DNA of 64,000 bases from Coprothermobacteraceae bacterium (lineage in GTDB: Bacteria; Coprothermobacterota; Coprothermobacteria; Coprothermobacterales; Coprothermobacteraceae): positions 177,501 to 241,500 of the forward strand of contig JABLWY010000001.1 in assembly GCA_013178255.1 (NCBI GenBank), written 5' to 3'. Positions 8,888 through 17,474 of this stretch are shown in pieces. A program made the position numbers and the translations under genes. The notes beneath the pieces are model-generated. The model did no database searches, was not told the DNA's origin, and worked only from the letters and a program-made list of their open reading frames with translations. Within the stretch, counting starts at the first letter, position 1. Every line of letters starts with the position of its first letter.

Positions 8888-10216
8888 CTACATGAAGTTG
8901 AAGTTGTTCACCTTCAGCGCTGGAGCGGTCACTGACATGAACTCTTCCCCTGTGTAGAGCAGTTCGGAACCTACTGCCTCCACGTTCTGGAGAGCTTCCA
9001 CGAAGCTCTGCAAGAACCTTGTGTTAGCCACTGCGTGTCTTACCCTGCCCTCTTCTATGTAGAAGGTGCCGTTTCTGGTGAGTCCGGTAGCTAGCACTTT
9101 CAGCGGGTCAAGGTAACTGTTTACGTAGTGGAACATGGTTATGAGGATCCCTCTCTCAGTGCTTTCGATTAACTTATCTATTGGCGTACTGCCAGGCAAC
9201 ATGATTACGTTCAAAGGCAGCGGAGACCATTCAACAGACTCCGGCGGCAATGCATGGCCAGTATTTGGCTGCCCCATCAGTGAGGCGTGCCTGCTATCGA
9301 ACACCACGTCCCTTGCCATACCGCCTTCTATGAAATGCACAGGCTTCCTCAAATAGCCCTCAAAGTCTGCAGGCATGCGATTTAAAGTCAGGTCATCCAT
9401 GCCCCAATCGTAAACAGTGATGTGGGGCGGAAAAACCTGTTTGCCTCTCTCGTTCCATATGTAGCTATAACCCTGATGCGCAGTCCTTGCATTGAAACTG
9501 AAGAAAGAAAGCTGTTCTAACATGCTGGCTACCGCGAGAGGTTCGAGGATGACCGTGTACCTACCAGGATTCAACGGTCTTGGGTCTTGGCTATCCAAAC
9601 ACTTCTGCAGCGCCTTCTCCGCCAAACTCTCCCAGACGAAGTTTCCAGGGCTATCGAACCGCGCGTGTTGGTAGCCACTACCATGTCCCTTTATGTACAT
9701 GACTTTGATTGCACCCGAGTCACCCAGCATACGTACGTCCGTGCCAGCTGAGTTCTTGATCACCACTGTACCTCTGTTGACTTGAAAGGCACCAAAAGCC
9801 TGCGCCCCAACTTTTTCACCTTGTCCCGCAATATGCTGCACGACCTTGGCCCTTTCAGCGTGATCATGGAAAAGGAAATCGAGGAATTGTGAGCGCGTAT
9901 CAAAAACCTGCACCCCTGTATCCGCCAAGTCTAAGGTCGACTCTCCAGAAGCTAACTCTGTGTTGTCCATAGCTTTACTTAAAGCACTCAGAACATCCCT
10001 CTCCTCCAAAGAGGCCGTACTCGCCATACCTATCTTCTTGTTCTTCTCAACTACGACCGTGAAGTTGACCAGTTCCTGTCTAACGTGCTGGTGGATACGG
10101 TTTAACGCGTACCGCGTGAGTATGTACTCTTCAGCTCTAGCAACTACTAACACCTTGTCTGCTGTGCAGGCGCTGATAACTTTATCAGCCAGGTCACCTA
10201 GTTTCTCGTGCATCAT
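8888..10216 (-). CDS. pmbA: TldE/PmbA-family metalloprotease subunit
   Basis: A 442-residue PmbA-type protein. In the well-studied E. coli case TldD and TldE (PmbA) form a heterodimeric zinc protease that degrades unfolded peptides and trims modified peptides. This subunit lacks an HExxxH zinc motif, as expected for the non-catalytic partner. The start at 10216 (ATG ATG CAC) overlaps the stop codon of tldD in an ATGA arrangement, which implies translational coupling. The frame is open further upstream inside tldD but that is not needed. The conserved C-terminal half is recognisable (LNPGRYTVILEP, NTGHALPPES, VLATGLTRNGTFYIE). Confidence 0.88.
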   Translation of the reverse strand: MMHEKLGDLADKVISACTADKVLVVARAEEYILTRYALNRIHQHVRQELVNFTVVVEKNKKIGMASTASLEERDVLSALSKAMDNTELASGESTLDLADTGVQVFDTRSQFLDFLFHDHAERAKVVQHIAGQGEKVGAQAFGAFQVNRGTVVIKNSAGTDVRMLGDSGAIKVMYIKGHGSGYQHARFDSPGNFVWESLAEKALQKCLDSQDPRPLNPGRYTVILEPLAVASMLEQLSFFSFNARTAHQGYSYIWNERGKQVFPPHITVYDWGMDDLTLNRMPADFEGYLRKPVHFIEGGMARDVVFDSRHASLMGQPNTGHALPPESVEWSPLPLNVIMLPGSTPIDKLIESTERGILITMFHYVNSYLDPLKVLATGLTRNGTFYIEEGRVRHAVANTRFLQSFVEALQNVEAVGSELLYTGEEFMSVTAPALKVNNFNFM

Positions 10217-11649
10217 CCGCGACCACCCACTTTCACATTTCTGAAGAGAGCTGGGGCTGTGCCATGCCCCACCCTCATCACCTGTTCTGGCTCCCCTTTC
10301 CCACAGTTCGGCAACCCCCACACTCGCCAGTGCGAGGGTCCCGCCACGGCTACCAACTGACTCCAGAATTCAGGGGTTATGCCCCAATAAGATGGGTTCT
10401 TAAAGAGTCTACCTACTTTGCCGTTCTTCACTTCCCACGCGGCTTCTACACCAAAGTGGAAGTTCAACCTCTTATCGTCTATGGACCAATTGCGGTTTAT
10501 ATCCATGATGTAGCCGTTGCCAGCTCTGTCCAAGAGCTCCTCAAGGCTAGCCTCACCAGGCAGTAGGTTCACGTTTGTCATGCGCACTATGGGTAATGAC
10601 CACCAACCGTCAGCCCTACTAGCACCCGATGAATCTCTTCCAATCTGCGCAGCAGTCTCCCTATCGCTCAGGAAGTCCACCAACACGCCGTCCTTGATAA
10701 GGAATACCTGCCTTGCCGGTGTACCCTCATCGTCCCAACCGAAGCTACCTAGACCATACGGCAAGGTGGGGTCGCTAGTCACGTTCATCACGGCACTACC
10801 ATACCTGAACGATCCTAAGCCTTCCACAGTGGCAAAGGACGTGCCAGCAAAAGCTGCCTCATACCCCAAGACCCTGTCTAGTTCTGTGGCATGCCCTATG
10901 GACTCGTGTACTTGCAAAGCAAGCTGAGGCCCCATAAGTATGAGGTTGGCCTCGCCTGCGGGCATTTCAGGAGCTTTCAAGAGAGCGGCGGCTTGATCAG
11001 CAATCTCTTCGGCGTGTCCCACCAGGTCCATTTCTTCTATGAACTCCCACCCCGCCTTTCTGAAATCCCCGAAGGAGTTGGGATAGCTCCTCACCTGACG
11101 GTCCGTTCCGTCCTGCGCGGCGGCCTGTATTAGCCCACCGGACTCCACATAACGCTGCGTAACGAAGGATCCCTCCGAGTTACAAAAAGCTTTGTCCTCC
11201 TCCCAAAACTCAAGGAAGGCCTCGCGATGTTTGACCGCGCTATTGCCAGCCATGAGACGATCAGCTTCCATGAGCAGCGATACTTTGATGTTCAAAGGCA
11301 CTGAGAACGGGTCTTTTTTGCAAGGCCCTTCAAAGTGCCCGTGCTGGGGCGTGACTGCTGGCCGCCAAAGTGTGCGCCCTCCGCCTGCCAAAGCAGAAGA
11401 ACGTGCAATCCGCACAGCTTCTTCCACCGTAGTGCGCCACTTATCAGAATCCCAAGATGCTGCAAAACCGAAGGCGCCATCAACGAATACCCGTATGTTG
11501 TAACCCTGCGTGGATGACAACTGTGCTTTTTCCAACCTACCATCCTGCACAGCGATTTCTTCGGTCCGCCTACTCACAAACCTCGCATCCGCGTAATCGG
11601 CCCCCATATCCAGCGCACACTGGATCAGGCGCTCAAGGAACTCCTTCAA
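10213..11649 (-). CDS. tldD: TldD-family zinc metalloprotease
   Basis: A 478-residue TldD homologue with the metal-binding motif HESIGH (in LQVHESIGHATELD), corresponding to the family's HExxxH. It would be the catalytic partner of the PmbA-like protein encoded immediately downstream; the pair removes residues from modified or misfolded peptides in the cytoplasm. Other family blocks: DMGADYADARFVSRR at the N terminus and AWEVKNGKVGRLFKNPSYWG near the C terminus. The ATG at 11649 follows a GAGGTGG element. The operon begins about 110 nt from a parS-like site and is transcribed away from dnaA. Confidence 0.9.
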   Translation of the reverse strand: MKEFLERLIQCALDMGADYADARFVSRRTEEIAVQDGRLEKAQLSSTQGYNIRVFVDGAFGFAASWDSDKWRTTVEEAVRIARSSALAGGGRTLWRPAVTPQHGHFEGPCKKDPFSVPLNIKVSLLMEADRLMAGNSAVKHREAFLEFWEEDKAFCNSEGSFVTQRYVESGGLIQAAAQDGTDRQVRSYPNSFGDFRKAGWEFIEEMDLVGHAEEIADQAAALLKAPEMPAGEANLILMGPQLALQVHESIGHATELDRVLGYEAAFAGTSFATVEGLGSFRYGSAVMNVTSDPTLPYGLGSFGWDDEGTPARQVFLIKDGVLVDFLSDRETAAQIGRDSSGASRADGWWSLPIVRMTNVNLLPGEASLEELLDRAGNGYIMDINRNWSIDDKRLNFHFGVEAAWEVKNGKVGRLFKNPSYWGITPEFWSQLVAVAGPSHWRVWGLPNCGKGEPEQVMRVGHGTAPALFRNVKVGGRG

Positions 11650-11757
11650 GATTCCACCTCCTCGCGCTCATTATAGCCTCAAAAGGGCCAGCAATCCGTT
11701 TCAAGCGAGAACCTCATTTATCGCACAATCCCGCTACATATCTGGAGAAACTGACGA

Positions 11758-11773
11758 TGTTCCACATGGAACA
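11758..11773. other. Second parS-like palindrome, beside oriC
   Basis: TGTTCCACATGGAACA is a perfect 16-bp palindrome. It differs from the copy at 6605 by one base in the centre and one at the end, and lies 0.1 kb from the DnaA boxes upstream of dnaA. Confidence 0.5.
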
Positions 11774-11809
11774 CCTTCGTCTCCAATGTATCCATAGACA
11801 AGTTTTGCA

Positions 11810-11896
11810 CAGTTTTCCACAGCATCTTGTGGAAAATGTGGATAATTGTCTACCAGGTTGTGTATAATGGTGTGGAAGATGATAAGATTATCCACA
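11810..11896. other. Origin region, dnaA-proximal DnaA boxes
   Basis: Contains TGTGGATAA at 11837-11845 and TTATCCACA at 11888-11896, both perfect DnaA boxes, plus degenerate relatives (TTTTCCACA, TTGTGGAAA, GTGTGGAAG). With the cluster downstream of dnaA this makes a two-part oriC. The boxes flank the dnaA -10 box, implying autoregulation by DnaA. Confidence 0.75.
11863..11868 (+). promoter_or_regulatory. -10 box of the dnaA promoter
   Basis: Perfect TATAAT, 42 nt before the GTG start of dnaA and between two perfect DnaA boxes. No clear -35 hexamer at 17 nt. Confidence 0.5.
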
Positions 11897-11909
11897 GGAG
11901 GTGTGGACA

Positions 11910-13223
11910 GTGAACCCCCAGGAGCTTTGGGAAGCCTTCTTGCAAGAGATGCAAAAATACGTCAGCAAGCCGGCTTTCGAGATGTGGTTCAAGCACAGCC
12001 AGATACAAGACCTCAGTGACGACTTAGTCGTCATAAGCGTTTCATCCGAAACAGCCAAAGACTACATCGAAGACAACTACATGCCTATTGTGAAGGAGGT
12101 TTTGCGCAGAACTACAGGTAGAAACCTGGACATACAAGTAACCGTCAAGAAGGACGCCGAGGATCTGAAGCTGAGGGGCAGACACAGCAAACCCAAGTCT
12201 ATGATTCGTCTTAACCCCCGCTACACTTTCGACCAATTCATAGTAGGGGATTCGAATAGACTGGCCTATGCCGGAGCGCTAGCAGTGGCTGAAAACCCTG
12301 GCAAGAAGTTCAACCCGTTGTTTATCTGGGGAGGAGTGGGTCTAGGAAAGACACACCTACTTCACGCCATAGGAAACTATCTGATTGCGAAAGACAGTGA
12401 TTTGACGGTGCTCTACATCACAGCAGAAGAGTTCACAAACGATATGGTGGAGAGCATTAAGAAGGGAAGCCCTGAAGCCTTCAGGGCCAAGTACAGGAAC
12501 GTAGACGTCTTGCTAATTGACGACATACAGTTCATAGCCGGCAAAGAAGGCACTCAGACCGAATTCTTCCACACGTTTAACTCCCTATACCAGGCGGGCA
12601 AACAAATAGTCTTGACCAGCGACCATCCACCACAGGAACTTCAGCTGCTTGAGGACCGGCTGAGAAGCAGGTTCCAACAGGGTTTAACCGTGGACATTCA
12701 ACGCCCTGATTACGAGACGCGTGTGGCCATCTTGCAGAAGAAAGCCCAAATCGAGGGCTTAGAAGTGCCCCACGAAGTGACAGAGTTTATAGCCCGCGCC
12801 GTTACTTCAAACATTAGAGAACTAGAGGGGGCCCTAACGAAGGTAGTGGCCTTAGCAACGCTGCAAGGCGTACCGTTGTCTCTGGGACTAGCCAAGCAAG
12901 CCATTAGCGCTGAAACCAGCGAGCCAACTGGCGCCCTAAGCGCCCAAACCATAGCCGAACAGGTAGCTTCCTACTTCGGCATGACCTTGGATGAGCTAAA
13001 GTCCAGTAAGCGCAGCCAAGACTTGGTGGTACCGCGTCAAATTGCTATGTACCTAATCCGTCAGCACACAGACATGTCCTACCCCGAAATTGCTTCGTTC
13101 TTCAACAAGAAGGACCACACCACGGTTATGCATGCTATAGACAAGATAAAGGACGCGCAATTGAACAACCCCAACATCAGGCACTACATGGCTGATATAA
13201 AGAAAAGGCTTAACCTACTTTGA
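11910..13223 (+). CDS. dnaA: Chromosomal replication initiator protein DnaA
   Basis: A 437-residue DnaA that binds 9-mer boxes and melts the origin. Domain I opens with NPQELWEAFLQEMQK; a short linker follows, then the AAA+ domain with Walker A GGVGLGKTH (about 141-149), Walker B VLLIDDIQF and sensor motifs (ILTSDHPP, RLRSRF). Domain IV has the helix-turn-helix and the signature KDHTTVMHAIDKI. GTG 11910 is preferred to GTG 11901 because AGGAGGTG at 11896-11903 then gives a 6-nt spacer and the usual N terminus. Next to dnaN and an S4-domain gene, the standard origin order of many bacteria. Confidence 0.98.
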   Translation: MNPQELWEAFLQEMQKYVSKPAFEMWFKHSQIQDLSDDLVVISVSSETAKDYIEDNYMPIVKEVLRRTTGRNLDIQVTVKKDAEDLKLRGRHSKPKSMIRLNPRYTFDQFIVGDSNRLAYAGALAVAENPGKKFNPLFIWGGVGLGKTHLLHAIGNYLIAKDSDLTVLYITAEEFTNDMVESIKKGSPEAFRAKYRNVDVLLIDDIQFIAGKEGTQTEFFHTFNSLYQAGKQIVLTSDHPPQELQLLEDRLRSRFQQGLTVDIQRPDYETRVAILQKKAQIEGLEVPHEVTEFIARAVTSNIRELEGALTKVVALATLQGVPLSLGLAKQAISAETSEPTGALSAQTIAEQVASYFGMTLDELKSSKRSQDLVVPRQIAMYLIRQHTDMSYPEIASFFNKKDHTTVMHAIDKIKDAQLNNPNIRHYMADIKKRLNLL

Positions 13224-13464
13224 GGGTGATGTTTGTGGAAAGCTTGTGGACACAGAAGAGAGGCATCCAGCAAATTGTGGACAACTTTGTTTCGTTCAAT
13301 ACAAGATCCACATTTGTGGATGGTTATCCACAAATTATCCACAGGTACTTGCGCCCACAAAATCGGATGAAGTACATTTTTTCCACAATTTCCACGACAG
13401 ACCTACGACGCCTATGAAAGAACAAAGTTGTTATGTAAGACTATAAGTAGAGGAGGAGGATCGT
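13224..13464. other. dnaA-dnaN intergenic region with DnaA-box cluster (probable oriC core)
   Basis: Two perfect tandem DnaA boxes TTATCCACA at 13324-13332 and 13335-13343 start 11 bp apart, about one helical turn. Near matches surround them: TGTGGAAAG, TTGTGGACAA (13275-13284), TGTGGATGG (13315-13323), and TTCCACAA. An AT-rich tract with TACATTTTTTCCACAATTTC follows and could include the unwinding element. The small reading frames here are accidental. Confidence 0.75.
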
Positions 13465-14550
13465 ATGGAGATCATTGTTGCAAAAGAAGACCTGATCCAG
13501 GCGTTAGAGGCGGTTTTGAAACACGTGCCCAAGAAGACTACTCAACCGATTCTTTACAACATCTTGCTTGAAGTTGGAGACGGTACATTGAAGATCACGG
13601 GTACGGACATGCGAAGCGCGTTGTCATACAAAATAGCCGTCCAAAGTTCTGAGAGTTTTGCCACTACGGTACCTGCCAAATACTTCGCAGAATTCGTGAA
13701 GAAGGCTCCAGCCTCGGATGTAGCATTAGATTTCGTCAAGAATCATCTCCTGGTTTCCTCGGGGACAGCCTCGCTAAAACTTTCTACAATGGCTCCTTCA
13801 GAGTACCCAACACTTGAAGTTGTAGAGGGAACAACCTTCTCAATTAGCACAGGGAAGCTTAAGGAAGCTGTGGATGCGGTAAAGAAGAATGTATCAAAGG
13901 GCGAGCTCAGGAACCCCGTACTTGAAGGCATTTACTTCGATGGCACAGAAGGCAAACTCGCGCTAGTAGCCACCGATGGCCACCGCTTGGCAGCTAAGTA
14001 CACTGACTTAGAGGTAACGGAGAGCGCCTGTCTGCCTGCTGACGTAATTAGTGATATCACGGACACACTGGCTGACACAGGAGATACGGCATATATCGTG
14101 TTTGGTGAAGGAGAAGTCGGGTTTGAGAATGAAACGGTGTACGCTGTAGTCCGTACCTTAGAAGGTCAATTCCCCGCTTGGAGGAGTGTAATACCGAAAA
14201 CAGTGGAGACCAAAGTTGTGGCACCCAAAGCTCTGTTTGAACAGATTCTAGACCGAGCCAGCATGCTCTCTAAGACCTATGACGATGCAGTGAGGCTTGC
14301 GTTTGACGACGGTGCTATGACTGTTTCCGCAGACGTGCCTGATTTGGGAAGCTACGCCGAAACGGTGCCGGTGGAAAAAGAAGGACCTGACCTTAAAATA
14401 GCGTGCAACTATGCCTACCTGCAAGATGTCTTAAGCGGTTTCAAAGATGAGTCCGTTTTCATTGGCTTAACTAGCTCATTGCACCCCATCTTGGTGAAGC
14501 CAGCTTCTGAAGAAGGTTACATAGGCCTTGTTATGCCCATGAAACTATGA
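13465..14550 (+). CDS. dnaN: DNA polymerase III beta subunit (sliding clamp)
   Basis: A 361-residue protein that forms the ring-shaped processivity clamp as a head-to-tail dimer on DNA. The three clamp domains can be followed from the start (MEIIVAKEDLIQALEAVLK, then KKTTQPILYNILLE and the conserved LVATDGHRLA) to the family-typical C terminus (HPILVKPASEEGYIGLVMPMKL). ATG 13465 follows AGGAGGAGG. The stop codon overlaps the next start in an ATGA arrangement. Confidence 0.97.
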   Translation: MEIIVAKEDLIQALEAVLKHVPKKTTQPILYNILLEVGDGTLKITGTDMRSALSYKIAVQSSESFATTVPAKYFAEFVKKAPASDVALDFVKNHLLVSSGTASLKLSTMAPSEYPTLEVVEGTTFSISTGKLKEAVDAVKKNVSKGELRNPVLEGIYFDGTEGKLALVATDGHRLAAKYTDLEVTESACLPADVISDITDTLADTGDTAYIVFGEGEVGFENETVYAVVRTLEGQFPAWRSVIPKTVETKVVAPKALFEQILDRASMLSKTYDDAVRLAFDDGAMTVSADVPDLGSYAETVPVEKEGPDLKIACNYAYLQDVLSGFKDESVFIGLTSSLHPILVKPASEEGYIGLVMPMKL

Positions 14551-14735
14551 TTGAACTACAGCAGTTCTTGAAACTTGCTCTAAACATAAGCGGGGGCGAA
14601 GCAAAGCACTTAATTCAAGATGGTTATGTAAGAGTGAACGGCGAGGTAGAAACTCGCCGTTCACGAAAACTTTCTCCTGAAGACAAAGTCGAAGTGCACG
14701 GGTCCACATATCTAGTGGCCGAGTTCTTAAGCTGA
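14547..14735 (+). CDS. S4 RNA-binding-domain protein (YaaA/RlbA type)
   Basis: A 62-residue protein that is almost entirely an S4 domain (GGEAKHLIQDGYVRVNGE, then RRSRKLSPEDKVEVHG). Small S4 proteins are encoded directly after dnaN in many Firmicutes and their relatives; they probably bind structured RNA, but the role is not established. The start codon overlaps the dnaN stop, so translation is probably coupled. Confidence 0.85.
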   Translation: MIELQQFLKLALNISGGEAKHLIQDGYVRVNGEVETRRSRKLSPEDKVEVHGSTYLVAEFLS

Positions 14736-14859
14736 CCTGAAGCAAGACTGCAGTTCTATCTCTTCTTTAAAGCTTTAAGCCAGTTTTATTAACTAAGTTT
14801 GAATTTGTCTTAACAACTAAGGGTAAAATGAAGCCAAAGGACTGAAGGGAGGTCTGGAT

Positions 14860-16485
14860 ATGCGTAGAACGTTGGCAGCGCTTTTGGCGCTTGTTATCCT
14901 CATCCCTGCTTTGTTGACCACCCCGATTCTTGCAGCAGACGCGAACAAATTGCTTGAACTCTACATCGGGAGCTCCACGGCGTATGACAATGCTGCAGCT
15001 GTGGGATTGGATTCTCCTCCTGTCATTCAAAGTGGTAGGACGTTGGTACCCGTAAGGTTTGTAAGCGAGCGGATGGGTGCCACCGTAGGATGGGATGGAG
15101 CGAAAAGGCAGGTAAGCATAAAACTAGGCACAAAGACAATCATCCTGACTATTGATTCCAATAAGGTGCTGGTAAACGGCCAAACGGTAACCATTGATGT
15201 CCCAGCTAAGATCATAAACAGCAGGACGATGGTGCCGGTGCGATTTGTGTCAGAACAGCTCGGGTTTAAGGTTAAATGGGACCCCGTTAGTTCCAGGGTA
15301 TTGATCAGCAACTTTGACATGGCTATGCCAGTGAACACTAGTGTGAAGGGCACTGTAACGTTGTGGCACGGCTGGGGTTTGGGCACAGCAGAGGCAAACG
15401 CCCTGGATTACATCATAGAGGAATTCCAGAAAGTGTACCCCAACGTGATTGTGGATCAAGTGCCTGTGGACTTCAACAACCTTCAGAATAAGTTCTTGAC
15501 TGCAGCCCCCGTAGGGCAGGGACCCGACATCGTAATAGGCCCCCATGACTGAGTAGGCCAGTTTGCCAAAGCAGGCTTGCTCGAACCTCTGACAATCTCG
15601 ACACTCACGCTTAGGGCTAATTATCTTACGTCAGCCATAGAAGGCGTGACGTACGCTGGTAAGGTTTACGGTTTGCCCGAATCAGTGAAGTCTGACGCGT
15701 TGTTCTACAACAAGGCACTAGTGAAGACTTTGCCTACTTCCATAAATGACCTCATAAATGCCAGCTCCAAGTACAGCGTACCAGGTGGCACACCTTTGGC
15801 TTTCGATGCAGGCAACTTCTACCACTACAGCTGGCTGCACTTTGGGATGGGCGGCGGTGTCTTCAATGGAAGCAACTACAAGGACGTTTCGCCTATCAAG
15901 AACGCTGGAGCCCTTAAAGCACTGCAATCTTTGGTAACCATGAAGAAAAACGGGACCCTACCTTCCACGCTGCCTGATTATGGTACGTCCATGAGCTTGT
16001 TCACTAACAACAAAGCGGCTTTCTTCATAACCGGCCCGTGGGAATATGCAAACCTGAAGAAGGCATTAGGCGACAACATGGGCGTAATGGTAATACCAGG
16101 CGGGAAACCCTTTGTTACCATTGAGTGCACCATGCTTTCCAAGTACGCGAAGAACAAGACAGCTGCCCTGGAATTCATGAAGTTTGTGACAGGCGCTACC
16201 ATGGGCAAAAACAACTTCAATGCAGGCGCCCACCTTGGTAAGAACGTCGGGCACGTGCCGGCCGCTTTGGCTCCGTACAACGATACGGCAGTCCTCAATG
16301 ACCCTATCATTAATGTGTTCTCCGCTCAGGCTTCCAAGGGCGTACCGATACCCAACGCTCCTGAGATGCAGGCTGTTTGGTCTTCTATGGGCACCATACT
16401 GCCTGCGGTCTTCCAAGAGAAGATGACGCCCGAGGCAGCGCTGAACCAAGCCTATACAGAAATTACTGCTCAGATCAACAAATAG
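14860..16485 (+). pseudogene. Maltodextrin-type ABC binding protein with N-terminal stalk domain, interrupted by TGA
   Basis: One open frame of 541 codons is broken only by an in-frame TGA at 15550-15552. The text reads GPDIVIGPHD, stop, VGQFAKAGLLEP; related binding proteins have Trp here, so TGG to TGA is the simplest cause. A signal peptide (1-25) is followed at about 30-150 by a copper-amine-oxidase-N stalk domain (two IxSRTMVPVRFVSE-type blocks), then a family 1 solute-binding domain. This N-terminal stalk is unusual for a MalE-like protein. malF and malG follow; no malK is in the window. TGA is an ordinary stop elsewhere in this window. Mutation, readthrough or sequencing error all remain possible. 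ATG 14860 has a good GGGAGG site. Confidence 0.85.
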
Positions 16486-16501
16486 GCAAAGCGGATAGCG
16501 T

Positions 16502-16528
16502 GCGGGGCAAGCTAAAGGCTTGCCCCGC
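16502..16528 (+). terminator. Stem-loop between binding protein and malF (attenuator-like)
   Basis: GCGGGGCAAG and CTTGCCCCGC form a perfect 10-bp stem with a 7-nt loop and no T-run. Similar hairpins after binding-protein genes protect the upstream mRNA and lower expression of the permease genes. Confidence 0.65.
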
Positions 16529-16547
16529 TTAGAAGGAGAGGGACAAC

Positions 16548-17468
16548 GTGAAAAAAGTTAAAGAATGGCTAACCGCTTACGCCTTCATAGCTCCAGCTAT
16601 GGCTGCTATACTGCTCATTTCGGTGTATCCACTTTTCTTTGGTGTGTCGATCGCTTTCACGGACATGAACCTGTTCAACTTCCTCTCCAAAGAATACAAA
16701 TTTGTTGGCCTGGAGAACTTTGTTCAGCTGCTTCATGATCCAGAGATTTGGGTTTTGACGTACAGAACGATCCTGTGGACCGTGATCAATGTGTTCCTGC
16801 ACGTGAGCTTGGGCATCGCGTTCGCAATGCTGCTTTTCAAACCCTGGATAAAGCTGAAGCCCTTTATTAGGCTCATATTGATACTGCCCTGGGCTATCCC
16901 TGCGTTCATTTCCATACAGGTGTGGCACGCCATGTTCAACGAGCAGTTTGGTGCTTTGAACCAACTGCTGCAGATGGTGGGTTTGAACCCCATACCATGG
17001 CTGAGCAACCCTGTTTGGGCTTTCGTGGCCGTAGTTATGACCAATGTTTGGCTCGGTGTGCCCTTTATGATGATGATTGCGTTGGGCGGCCTGAATTCCA
17101 TACCTGAGGAGATACAGGAGGCAGCTCTCGTGGATGGTGCCTCGCCTTGGCAGATGACGCGTTATATAGTGCTCCCCTTGCTCCTAAGGACTATGGTGCC
17201 CGCTATTGTGCTCGGAGTCATATGGACGTTCAACAAATTCGACGTGATCTATCTAATCACAAACGGTGGGCCGCAAACGGTCATAAACGTGTTTGGGGAG
17301 CCGAGGGCTATTCGAGCCACAGAAATACTTATCACAAAAGTCTACCGCACCGCATTCACCTATCCCAACTCCTGGAGCTACGCTTCGGCCATCGGCTATG
17401 TGATCTTCTTGGTCCTGCTAGCACTGTCGCTGCTGAACATGCAAATTCAACGCTTCGTGAAGGAGTGA
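16548..17468 (+). CDS. malF: Maltodextrin-type ABC transporter permease (MalF)
   Basis: A 306-residue membrane permease with six or more hydrophobic segments, forming half of the sugar channel. The ATPase-contact EAA loop is clear: EEIQEAALVDGASPWQ followed by IVLPLLL. The first part (AYAFIAPAMAAILLISVYPL) is typical of the MalF/UgpA group. GTG 16548 follows AAGGAGAGGG. It is 6 nt upstream of malG. Substrate (maltose, maltodextrin or another alpha-glucan oligomer) is inferred from the amylopullulanase and glucan-binding genes downstream. Confidence 0.93.
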   Translation: MKKVKEWLTAYAFIAPAMAAILLISVYPLFFGVSIAFTDMNLFNFLSKEYKFVGLENFVQLLHDPEIWVLTYRTILWTVINVFLHVSLGIAFAMLLFKPWIKLKPFIRLILILPWAIPAFISIQVWHAMFNEQFGALNQLLQMVGLNPIPWLSNPVWAFVAVVMTNVWLGVPFMMMIALGGLNSIPEEIQEAALVDGASPWQMTRYIVLPLLLRTMVPAIVLGVIWTFNKFDVIYLITNGGPQTVINVFGEPRAIRATEILITKVYRTAFTYPNSWSYASAIGYVIFLVLLALSLLNMQIQRFVKE

Positions 17469-17474
17469 TGGGGC

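Noticed and set aside
13220-13446. Small reading frames between dnaA and dnaN
   Set aside because: They run through the DnaA-box cluster and have no ribosome-binding site or recognisable protein features.
15550-15552. Selenocysteine or reassigned TGA in the sugar-binding protein
   Set aside because: The position is Trp in homologues, no selenoprotein family is involved, and TGA is used as a normal stop by many intact genes here such as dnaA and dnaN.
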